From the NCBI RefSeq assembly GCF_000004825.1, contig NW_008805072.1, positions 936,435 to 1,000,434 of the forward strand: a stretch of DNA of 64,000 nucleotides. Direction: 5' to 3'. The stretch is from Heterostelium album PN500 (lineage: Eukaryota > Evosea > Eumycetozoa > Acytosteliales > Acytosteliaceae). The position numbers and the translations under genes are program-made. Below are positions 53,565-64,000 of the stretch, piece by piece (position 1 is the first letter of the stretch; every line of letters starts with the position of its first letter). The notes under the pieces are model-generated. The model did not search any database and was not told the DNA's origin. It saw nothing but the letters and a program-made list of their open reading frames with translations.

Positions 53565-54386
53565 TTATTTAAACTTAAACATTGTAGAAAGAAGCTCTTG
53601 TCTCTTCTCTGGTGTAATAGATTCTTTTACTTTTTCACCGTTTGGTTTTGTAATTGTAAGTGTATCGCCTGTCATTGTTGCTTGACCTTGACTTGGCTCT
53701 AATAGAATGGCAGTTAGTGGTATAGCGTTGAATGTCTTTAGTTCATCTATATGAATGATTTCTTGGGCTTTGTTTATTGATTCAACACCGACTTGATCCA
53801 GTGTAAAGGTATATGCCAGATGGAAATCTTCGTCGGGATTCGGTCGTAATTCTAGACTGTGAGTACCATACTCTGTTGGTTTGGCAAGCCATCTGTATTC
53901 ACCGGTACGTGATGATATGATCGATTGGAAAGGAATCGGTGCCAATGCCAAAAACAATCCGAATCCAACATCAATTAGATATTCTGAATTGTTGTGTGTG
54001 AGTAGGGTGATGCAATGTCCAAACGGTGCTGCCCAACGATCTTTGGTAATTTGATTCCAAACTGTACCGATCATCTGCTTCACTTGGAATCCACAATCGG
54101 TCAGGAAGAAGTACATCAGTGTATTCAAATGATAACACAAACCACCTTGACTCTTAACCAACACCTTTTCGATGAGATAGTCTTTGGTGATACCTGAAGG
54201 TTCCAGACCGATAACATCAGAGTTTTCAAATGGAATGTTACTGGCAAACATTCTCATTACCTGAGGCAAGTCATAAAACTCAATCTTTTTGTTCTCATCA
54301 ATGTTTATTCTTCGAAGAAATTGTTTTTGAAAATCTGTATTATTATTATTTGAAACGGAAGCGGCAGCAGCGTCTATTTGTGTCAT
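53565..54386 (-). CDS. Arylamine N-acetyltransferase, copy 1
   Basis: Single exon of 273 residues, the usual NAT size. The catalytic triad is visible: Cys in GGLCYHLN, His in FGHC, Asp in LIDVGFG. NATs transfer acetyl from acetyl-CoA to aromatic amines and hydrazines. The RRINIDENK start and IPFEN segments are also family typical. It is tandem with a closely related copy at 54913-55749. No intron and no signal peptide; cytosolic. Confidence 0.95.
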   Translation of the reverse strand: MTQIDAAAASVSNNNNTDFQKQFLRRINIDENKKIEFYDLPQVMRMFASNIPFENSDVIGLEPSGITKDYLIEKVLVKSQGGLCYHLNTLMYFFLTDCGFQVKQMIGTVWNQITKDRWAAPFGHCITLLTHNNSEYLIDVGFGLFLALAPIPFQSIISSRTGEYRWLAKPTEYGTHSLELRPNPDEDFHLAYTFTLDQVGVESINKAQEIIHIDELKTFNAIPLTAILLEPSQGQATMTGDTLTITKPNGEKVKESITPEKRQELLSTMFKFK

Positions 54387-54912
54387 GATTGAAAATTGTT
54401 TGAATTGATGTAGAAATATATATTTATAAATCTAATAAATAAAATGTTTACATATAACTAGGATATTGTTAAATTAAGTAATTATATAAATAAATGATGG
54501 TAGTAGTAATACAAAAGTGATAAATATATGTATTTATAAAAAAATGATCAAGTGTTAAAAAAAAAAATAGATATGTTTATTTTTAAAGTAATCTAGAATG
54601 TTCTTTGACAACCTATGCATTATGTTTCTACTAAAATATCATTTTGTTGACATTTTTAAAACGAATATTCTATACTTTAAAGATAATGTTGTCAAAATGA
54701 ATTAACACAGATTTGTGCGTCGTTTGACAAAAACACCAGGAAAAAAAAATTAAATCACACAGGTGGTTACATCAAAAAAAATTATAAAAGGGTTTTTTAT
54801 TAAAAAATTTTGTTTACAATTAAATATTGCCTCAAAAAAAAAAATATCTGATAAAATTATAAACATATTTGTTACTCTAAAATAAATGATAATCAGATTG
54901 ATTATGAATTAT
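54387..54912. other. Spacer between NAT paralogues
   Basis: 526 bp AT-rich with no gene. It contains the promoter of copy 1 and the 3' flank of copy 2. A slightly G/C-richer patch lies at 54705-54745. Confidence 0.4.
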
Positions 54913-55749
54913 TTATTTTTTCTTAAATTTAAATATTGTTTCAAGTAGTTCTTGTCTTTTCTCGTTTGAGATCAATTCCTTTACTTTTTCACCATTTGGT
55001 TTTGTGATTGTAAAGGAGTTGCCAGAGATGGTTGCTTGACCCTGACTTGGCTCTAATAAGATTGTTGACAAGGGAATGGAATTGAATTCTTTATGAGTGT
55101 CACCATGAATAAGTCTTTGGATGTTATCGATTGATTTTCCATCGATTGGATCCATTGTAAAGCTATAGCCAAGTCGAAAATCTTCATCTGGTGACGGTCT
55201 CCATTCAAGACTGTGTGTTCCATACTCTGTTGGTCTAGGAATCCATCGATATTCACCTGTTCTCGAAAAGACCACCGTTTTGAAAGGTATGGGTGCCAGT
55301 GCCAGAAACAATCCGAATCCAACATCCACAAGATAGTCGTTGCCGTCGTAGGTGATCATAGCAATGCAATGTCCATTGGGTGTAGCCCAACTTTTATTAG
55401 TAACAGGATTCCAAACAGTTGCTACCAATTGTCTAACATGGAATCCACACTCCACCAGGAAGAAATACATTAATCTGTTTAAATGATAACACAGCCCACC
55501 TTGATTCTTCACCAATACCTTTTCTATTAAATACTGTTTGGTAATACCACAAGGCTCTTGGCCTATAACATCAGAGTTTTCAAAAGGAATGTTCAAACCA
55601 AACTGTCTCATGACCTCTGGCAAATCTTCAAACTCTATCCTTTTATTCTCATCGATATTTATTCTTCTTAGGAATAGTTTTTGAAACTCTGTATTACTAT
55701 TGTTGTTATTATTGTTATTGTCGTTTTTTGAAATACTAAGGATTGCCAT
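54913..55749 (-). CDS. Arylamine N-acetyltransferase, copy 2
   Basis: Single exon of 278 residues with the full triad: Cys in GGLCYHLN, His in NGHC, Asp in LVDVGFG. It matches copy 1 (53565-54386) along its whole length, and both end in a Lys-rich FKF(K) tail. The N-terminus has an Asn-rich run (SKNDNNNNNN). The conserved residue before the active His differs (Phe in copy 1, Asn here), which may shift substrate preference. Tandem duplication of a bacterial-type xenobiotic enzyme. Confidence 0.95.
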   Translation of the reverse strand: MAILSISKNDNNNNNNNSNTEFQKLFLRRINIDENKRIEFEDLPEVMRQFGLNIPFENSDVIGQEPCGITKQYLIEKVLVKNQGGLCYHLNRLMYFFLVECGFHVRQLVATVWNPVTNKSWATPNGHCIAMITYDGNDYLVDVGFGLFLALAPIPFKTVVFSRTGEYRWIPRPTEYGTHSLEWRPSPDEDFRLGYSFTMDPIDGKSIDNIQRLIHGDTHKEFNSIPLSTILLEPSQGQATISGNSFTITKPNGEKVKELISNEKRQELLETIFKFKKK

Positions 55750-56979
55750 GATGATAATAATCTCTATAGATATAATTATTAAATATATACATTTAAAGAA
55801 AAAGAAATTTCTAAATGATGAATAGATTCACAAACATTGCAATATTTATAAGTTAATAATCAGAATTTTTAACCAATATTTTCATTTGAGAGTCTTCATG
55901 GTGGTTACTTTAATTACCAAAAAAGGAAGATCCTTGTAAAAACAATTTATTAAAATTTTTATTTTTTTGCCCAGGACAACAATTATTAATATTATTATTT
56001 TTTATTTTTGCTAAAACTAAAAGTTTATTTTATATTTAAGTTATGAACGTCTAAATATTTAAATATCTAACAAAGTTAACAAATATGTGTCAATATATAT
56101 TAAAATAAATTAATAAAATAAAAGAATAGAATATTCTTTTTTGATTTAGAATACTGAATGATATCACAATGAAAAAAAACGACGTTTAATATTTTTTTAA
56201 ATTTTAAAGTTAAATTTCTGAGAGGGTGCGGGTCTGTGCAAAAAACCAATAAATCATTTTATTAATTCAAATAAATTCAAGATATTAGGTGTCGTATTCG
56301 ATATTTGTTTTTTAATAAAACCCCTATTTTTTTACTATTCAACATCACATATTATTCGTAAAGTAATACAACTTTATGACCAATCACTATAGTTATCATT
56401 GAATTTAAATTGTAGTGTTTTCTATTTCTATTTAAAATCAATCATATTAGATAATTTATACCAACCACAAAACAAAAACACCAAGAATCAATCAATCAAA
56501 AAATAAACAGTGTGGTAATAATCGCAAGATAGTTGATTGATTTGACTATTTATACATTATTCATTATATAATAATAATAATTTCACAATATCAAAAAATA
56601 GCGATTACAACATTGTTGTTGTTTAATATTACTTTATTTAATACATTTATTTTAATTTATTTATTTTTATAATAATAAATTAAAAAAAAGAAATAATCAA
56701 ATAATTTCTATTGCAATATCTCTATATTTTTATCTAATCTAAAACAAATCAATCATCATTGTTATTATAATTATAATTATTATCATTATCAATATTATCA
56801 CAAATCAGATTTATTTTTACATAATTAAAATTTAATATTATTTTTATATGTTTGCATGCATTCTCCATTTTCATTAATAAATAAATATATATAACCTAAA
56901 CAATTAGTATTATATAGATATATATATATATATATAAACATCAAACTATAACTAAATAGATAGGATAGGATAGGATAGG
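55750..56979. other. Long divergent intergenic region
   Basis: 1.23 kb AT-rich between NAT copy 2 and the MFS gene. A/T homopolymers and ATAT runs dominate. GATAG occurs five times in tandem just before the MFS start (about 56959-56978). A G-richer patch (GAGAGGGTGCGGGTCTGTG) is at about 56219-56237. No gene supported. Confidence 0.45.
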
Positions 56980-59900
56980 ATGATGACAATTCTCACCAAT
57001 ATTGAGGAGGATAGAGGTGGAGGTGTTACTCCTCCGAACGATTATGCTCTGGATGACATTATCGATGACAATGACAATGACAACTCTCAACTACTGCTAT
57101 TGAACAAGTCGAATGACAACTATGACACCAACATAATCAATAATAGTAAATTTGTAAATAATAGTAGCAGTAATAACAATATTAAATATATAAAATTAGA
57201 ACAAGATAACGTTTATATAGATCTAAATGAAAACGATAATAATAATAGTAATAATAAAGATGTTGAAGTAATAAATGAAAATCATAATCATTCTCAAGAT
57301 ATAAAAATTGAAGTAAGAGAAGCAAAAGAAGATGAAAAAGAGAAAGTTGAAGAAGTTGAAGAAGAAGATCAATTCTATCATAGACCTTTCAACTCTGAGC
57401 TGTTAATCAATGATCAATCTATAACCAACAGAATAAAGAGTGTCGAAAGAGGAATGAATCATATCTCTTCATATAGAGACATTGGAAGTCTGAACAATCT
57501 CTCAAGATCAATGGAGTTGCAGCAGAATATTGTACTGGCATCTTGTTCACCGGCAGCAGCAACAACAACAACAACACTACCTGGTATTATCAATCACGAC
57601 AACAGTATCGATAGTTGCAGGGACAACATTCAATTGCTAAACAGCAGCTTCAACAGTGAGAATGGTGGCAATGAACAAGAGGAAGATGAGGAATTCGAGG
57701 ATATCCTACTGGAGCGTGACAACACCGACGATCTCTCCGCCGAGAAATCCAAAAAGCTACCACCAGTGTCGCCATTCAAACAACTCCTGGCAATGAAGTT
57801 AAAGTCGATCTCCTCACACATCGAAACCATTTCCTCAGGAGTTGACGTTGTGCCAGTGCACAGAGAGAAATACCTCACCTATCCATCCTCCTCAGCATCA
57901 TCTTCATCGTTATCGAGCCAACTCATGTCGACAATGGCCGCTAATGGAAAGATGCTACCCAATAACAACAATAACAACAACTTTAGTAACTTTCAAACAT
58001 TATCGACATCACCATCGTCATCCTCGTCAGTTTCAACGTTCACTCCTCCTACTTTATCAACCTCACCCAACTCACTATCATCTTCACCATTCAAAATTGT
58101 AAAGCCAAAATATCCATCCTCATCAACATCATCGTCATCATCAGCAACAACAACAACTTCAGATAACCTAACAAACCTAAATCAAAATTTCACCTCGATG
58201 CCAAACCTACTGTATAATCAAAATAATAATCATCGAACTTCTTCACATACCACAGCAGACTCTTTTGTTGGGTCATCACAAACACAATTGGCATCTTCCA
58301 ACACTTCTACTTCGACTTCTTCATCGGTCACCTCCACCTCATCGACATCATCCATATCGACATCATCCATTTCACCAAATATTCATTCCAATAGCATTAT
58401 CAATATCAATAATAATAACAATATATCTAGTTTAAATTATAATTTTATACAATCGAATATACAACATCAACAACCGTCATATATAATCAATTCACAACCA
58501 CCACCAACCAGAAAGATTACTCCTTTCATTTCACTGTCACATTCAGAGTCGGGACATTCAACATCAAATATCACCAGGCCGGTGCTCTCATCGGAAACCA
58601 ACAAGATCGGATCGAAGCTTATATTTCTACTGGCATGCTCTGTGTTTTTCAGTGTTTCCAATCTCTACTATATACAACCACTTCTCAATCTAATTGGCGA
58701 GGAATTCAGTCAGGGACCGACAGTGATGTCACTCGTCACCATGGCGGTGCAAGCCGGCTATGCTGTGGGACTGCTCTTCATCTCGACACTCGGCGATATC
58801 ATCTCAAAGAAGAAGCTGATCCTCATTCTCTCGGCACTGACATGCATCAGTCTGATAGGTGTTGCGCTCTCCTATCACATTGCCCAGATGATCGTATTCC
58901 AATTCATTGTGGGTTGCTCCACGATCATCCCTCACATCGCCATACCACTGGCAATCGAACTGTCCACCCCAACCGAACGACGTTCCATCATCGGAATTCT
59001 CATGTCCTCTCTGTTCGTCGGACTACTCGGTGCCAGAGTCCTAAGTGGAATTGCAGCTGAATTTATTGGCTGGCGTAGTGTCTACTATTTCGCATCTGCA
59101 ATTATGTTTATCATTTCATTCTTTCTTTTCTTATCCTTACCATATACACCAAGTAAGTGTTTTCTCAAGTTAGAACTAAAACTACTCAATCAATCTTTAT
59201 TCTGACAATTTATATCATTTCTAAACTATCTATCTATCTATCAATCAATTAGGGAGTCAAAATCCAATTCCATATAATCAATTATTAAGATCGATATTCA
59301 ATCTATTCAAGTTGGAACCACATTTGAAACAAACTTGCTTTGTTGGAAGTATGGTGTTTGCCACGTTTAGTATACTGTGGACAACACTGTCGTTCCAACT
59401 AAATGAGGAACCTTTTGATTTTAGTAGTGGATTCATTGGTTTGTTTGGTTTGATTGGTATGGCCGGTGCCATTGCTTCGCCAATCGCCAGTAAACTGCAC
59501 GGTCGACTCTCAATCAATATTCTAATGATTGCTTCGTTGAGCATCTGTTGCATCGGCTATATAATACTGTTCTTCTCTGAAATACATCTACCGGGTATCA
59601 TTGCCGGTATCTTTATTTTGGATCTTGGTGTGCAGGCCTGTCATATCACCAATCAATCGAGAAACCACATCATCACACAGATACGCGAGGAACTCGATGG
59701 ATTCGCATCCAACGCCAGCTCCTATATCAACGCTGCCTACATGGCATCGTACTTTGTCGGTGGTGCATTCGGCAGTGGAATCAGTGGAGTCGTATTCGAT
59801 TTGTTCGGCTGGCAAGGTTCGTCCATCGTTGCACTGGTGCTACTTGGCGTGGCACTATCTGCACATCTCACACTCTACAAAACACCAAGAGAATCTGAAG

Positions 59901-60055
59901 AGAACAACAACAACTATTATCATCAACAACAAAATGACGATAACAACAACAACAACAACAACAATCAATACGGCGATAATGATAATCAACACCACCAAAA
60001 TGATGTTGTTCAAAATCAAGACTATCACGAACTTCAAGAGATGGATGTATCGTGA
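56980..60055 (+). CDS. MFS transporter with long disordered N-terminus
   Basis: About 991 residues from two exons (56980-59152, 59253-60055). Residues 1-~540 are low complexity: Asp/Asn/Glu-rich, then Ser/Thr/Pro-rich with a Ser-homopolymer region. Residues ~545-930 form a 12-helix major facilitator domain of the bacterial drug/sugar-efflux type (GDIISKKKLILI loop between helices 2 and 3, an ELSTPTERRSIIGILMSS segment, and GWRSVYYFASA). The intron falls between the two six-helix halves. The C-terminal ~60 residues are Asn/Gln/His-rich. Substrate unknown. The start has two adjacent Met codons. Confidence 0.87.
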
Positions 60056-61711
60056 TAAATAAAAAATGAAAACAAAAATTTTGAAGAAAAAAAAATGGTT
60101 GCAAAAATCTTAGGTTCTTTGAACCGACGTGTGTGATACACATAAAACTGATCTCAATGATTTACCAAATTTTAATGAGTGTGTAACGTTCACTAGTTGC
60201 GAAATTTTTTTGAAAAAAAAAAAAAAAAAACTAAAGTTTTTTAATTGATATTATCAGCGTCGAATTCACTCATTTTCAATTCATTTTAATTCAAATAATT
60301 AATATTATTGTATTTATTCGTAACAAAAAAAAAATAATATATTTTAAATTCTTTGTCTATTAATTCACTACACTTCTTTTCACTATTGAATTAATTAACT
60401 TAAAATTTCCTCTATATTTATTTATTTTAATAAATTCACGAAAATCATTTACACAACACAAATCATAAGAAATAATTATAAAATCAAAAAATACATAACA
60501 AACATAAACAATTATTTTTTAATTTTCAATTGTTTATAAAGATAGGATTTCAAATAAAAATAACAAATTCACCTAATTTATTTCATCAACCACAGCTTAA
60601 TGACATAAACACCACCAAATTGAATAAATTAAAAAATTAAAAAAAAAAATAAGAATAAATTGAATTATTTAAGAAAAAATAAAAAAAATAAATAAAAAAC
60701 CAAAAAACAAACAACAAAGACAAAACATAAATATTGAATTGCAAACAAAACAATTTACATCAAAACTAAACAGCCAAAAAAAATAGTTTTAAATAATTTA
60801 GAAACATTTAAAATTCAATTACTTTATTTAAGATCTTAAATTTAATTAGATAGATAGAAGAATAATAATAATAAAAACAAAAACAAAACAAACAACAAAG
60901 AAAACATTTTCTTTTAAATTACATTCTAATAATTATATATTAGTTGGAGTTTAATTAAACCTCACATCAACCAAACAATCATTAATGTTGTTGTCAAGCA
61001 GAAACGGAATCTCAAGACCAAAAATAAAACCGTTTAATTCCTATATTGCTATATCTATTATGTCGTCTTTCACTTTAACAACTTAATTATATATGTATAT
61101 TGTGTGTTCTAATGTTATTCAACAACCATAATCATATTAATAATCGAAACATCAGTCTTCATCCTTCAACCATAATTTGTGCCTTCATTCTTTCTTCTCA
61201 TTGTCACGTTGCTTCTTTCTCTTTATAACAAACAAAACAAAACAAAATACTTTAAAGTAATCACCAAAAATTAACGCAATCTTTATTTTCTTTCTTTCTT
61301 CCTTTATTACTTTTTAATATTTAATATATTCTTCATAAAAAAATAAAATAAAAAATAAAATAAAAATACAGGTCAACAACAATCATACTTACAACAACAA
61401 CAAAAACAAACAACAACAACAACATTCAATTAATAATACAGTAATCAGTTAAAACAATACAATTACAAATATTATTAGTTTTTATTAGATTATTATAACA
61501 ATTAAGGAAGATCATCTACCATATATTGTTATCCAATAATCAATAGGAGTATTACACCCAATCATTTTAGTAGAAACTATCAACAAAAGAGTTCTTTTCC
61601 TTCAAAGTTTTATGCTCACGAGGAACCACATCAATTCCAACCAACCAGTTTTGTATATAAAGAAACCAACAAAACATCAACCACCAATCGTTACAAACAT
61701 ACATAGTAATC
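60056..61711. other. Long A-rich region upstream of eIF5
   Basis: 1.66 kb without a supported gene. Its plus strand is strikingly rich in A and CAA/AAC, unlike the balanced A/T of other spacers, so much of it may be a long 5' leader and promoter. A CT-rich stretch (TTTCTTTCTTCCTTTATT) lies near 61293, and an acceptor-like TACAG at 61367-61371 could end a leader intron. Confidence 0.4.
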
Positions 61712-62911
61712 ATGGCGCAAGTTAATATCCCACGTACTGTTACCGATCCATTCTATCGCTACAAAATGCAAGTACTTCAAACCAAAGTTGAAGGAAAAGG
61801 CAATGGTATTAAAACTGTTATATTGAATCTCACAACTATCGCAAGAGATCTCGATAGAACTCCAGAATGTAAGTAATGATGCTAATTATAATATTTATTA
61901 TTCTTTATTAATATATCATTAACAAAATATTCTATAGATATCTTGAAGTTCTTTGAGATTGAACTTGGATCACAAACAAATATTGAATCGGAAAGATACA
62001 GTGTCAACGGTTCGCATACTGTCGATGCTTTGGCAAAGGTTTTGGATTCTTTCATTGCAAGATATGTTCTATGTGGAAGCTGCAAGAATCCAGAGACCAA
62101 GTTCATTATTAAATCAAAGACCATGGATCTCAAGTGTGCCGCTTGTGGAAACAAGACCCCATTGGATATCAAGCCAAAGATGGCTGCTTACATCATGAAG
62201 AATCCACCCAAGGCAACCTCTGGTTCAAAGTCAAGAACCACAGCCGACGAAGCTCCAAGCAAACCATCGTCAAAGGATCTCAAGAAGAAGAAGGACAGCG
62301 ACGAAGAAGAGGATGACGACGTCGTCTGGTACACCGATACCTCTGAGAAATCCGTTGAGGAGAGAAAGAAGAAGGCCATCGGTGGTTCTACCGCTGTTGT
62401 CATGGCAATGATGGATCTCGGTATCAACGAGATCACCGACCCAGTCGAGTATTTGGTCATGGCTTTGGTGCGTTCCGACGACGATTTCTACAAGGAACTC
62501 GATAATGTCAAAGAGAAGTTTGCACTCGCCCGTAGCTACGATGTTGCTCGTGTTGCCGTCGAAGCACTCGCCAACAAGTCTGCTCAAAACATGTTGGATG
62601 CCGCCACCAAGAAGAAGTCACTGCTCGTCAAGATCTCAAAGAAGAAGGATGGTCAATACGGTATCCTCATGGGTTTGGAGAACGTCTGTGCTGCCGATCC
62701 AGAGTTGTTGAAATCGGTCGTCAGAATTTTCAAGAGTCTCTATGATGATGACATTGTTACCGAGGAAGTCTTTATCAAGTGGGCTACCAAGTCAAAGGCT
62801 AAAGAAGTAAAGAAGGTTGTTGCTCCATTCATCGAATGGTTGGAAACTGCTGAAGAAGATGAAGAAGATGAAGATGAAGAAGAAGAGGATGAAGAGGAAG
62901 AAGATGAGTAA
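61712..62911 (+). CDS. eif5: Translation initiation factor eIF5
   Basis: 376 residues from two exons (61712-61868, 61938-62911). eIF5 is the GTPase-activating protein for eIF2 in the 43S complex. The N-terminus has DPFYRYKM with the essential Arg (residue 16), and [15 protein letters not shown]. The zinc ribbon is [11 protein letters not shown]...CAACG. A Lys/Glu/Asp-rich linker leads to the C-terminal W2/MIF4G-like HEAT domain (about 215-355), ending in [10 protein letters not shown] and [12 protein letters not shown]. The acidic tail is mostly Glu and Asp, somewhat longer than in yeast. Confidence 0.97.
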
Positions 62912-63124
62912 ACAAGTAGTTGATCTCCATCATAATACATCAACACTTCTATCCTTGATAATCATCAACCAACACCACCCATTTAAATAATTTTTTTTTT
63001 TTAACCGGTAGTTCAATATTGAATTGAACTAATCTTATTATTATTTTAAAATAAACTTAATATATTTTTTTGTTTTACAAAAAAGATTCAGTAATTTTTC
63101 ATTTTAAACTATTTGCATTCGACA

Positions 63125-63983
<859 letters not shown>

Positions 63984-64000
63984 GTATGTATTTTTTGCGA

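Overview
The window is nuclear DNA from a dictyostelid social amoeba. The signs are AT-rich intergenic DNA with long A/T runs, short GT-AG introns (mostly 50-120 nt), poly-Asn, poly-Gln and poly-Thr tracts inside proteins, TAA-dominated stops, and typical amoebozoan genes (RasGAP with CRAL-TRIO, ABCC transporters, CLEC16A). Coding DNA is clearly less AT-biased than in Dictyostelium discoideum, so a group 1-3 species (Cavenderia, Heterostelium/Polysphondylium or Tieghemostelium type) is more likely, but I cannot name it. Coding intervals below run from start to stop codon; exon limits inferred from splice signals and reading phase are in the evidence text.

Layout. 1-4.8 kb: two tandem ABCC transporter copies, the first only as its 3' end, both with single-base frameshifts. 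5-10 kb (minus): a RasGAP/CRAL-TRIO/PH-like protein and a Rab GTPase. 10-16 kb: a VTC1-like (DUF202) membrane protein with a long disordered N-terminus, an RBM34/Nop12-type nucleolar protein and a short-chain dehydrogenase. 16-23 kb (minus): a truncated acyl-CoA-synthetase-like protein, a small secreted protein and a CLEC16A orthologue. 24.8-31.9 kb: ribosomal protein S9, ALG8 glucosyltransferase, a possible Nnf1-like kinetochore protein, an RlmN-family methyltransferase and an AnmK kinase. 32-40 kb (all minus): a four-helix membrane protein, a PEK/GCN2-like kinase, an RTA1-like protein, the CCA-adding enzyme and a LYC1-like acetyltransferase. 40-46.5 kb: two F-box/LRR-like paralogues around a coiled-coil gene with a broken 3' end, then a glutathione S-transferase. 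46.9-49.1 kb: an orphan gene and a TatD nuclease.

The most unusual part is 49.2-50.75 kb. A 109-bp inverted repeat is followed by four 61-bp repeats, each holding only the 5' half of a tRNA-Leu(UAG) gene and each ending exactly at the canonical tRNA intron position (37/38). Then comes one complete tRNA-Leu(UAG), and about 10 bp further on a 5'-truncated non-LTR retrotransposon of the tRNA-targeting kind.

51-64 kb: a pair of EGF-like secreted proteins, a pair of arylamine N-acetyltransferases, an MFS transporter with a long disordered N-terminus, eIF5 and the start of an ALKBH6-type dioxygenase gene cut by the window end.

Functionally the window is a mix of housekeeping genes (RPS9, eIF5, ALG8, CCA enzyme, Nop12-like, CLEC16A), signalling genes (RasGAP, Rab, kinase) and bacterial-like metabolic genes (AnmK, NAT, RlmN) that would suit a bacterivore.
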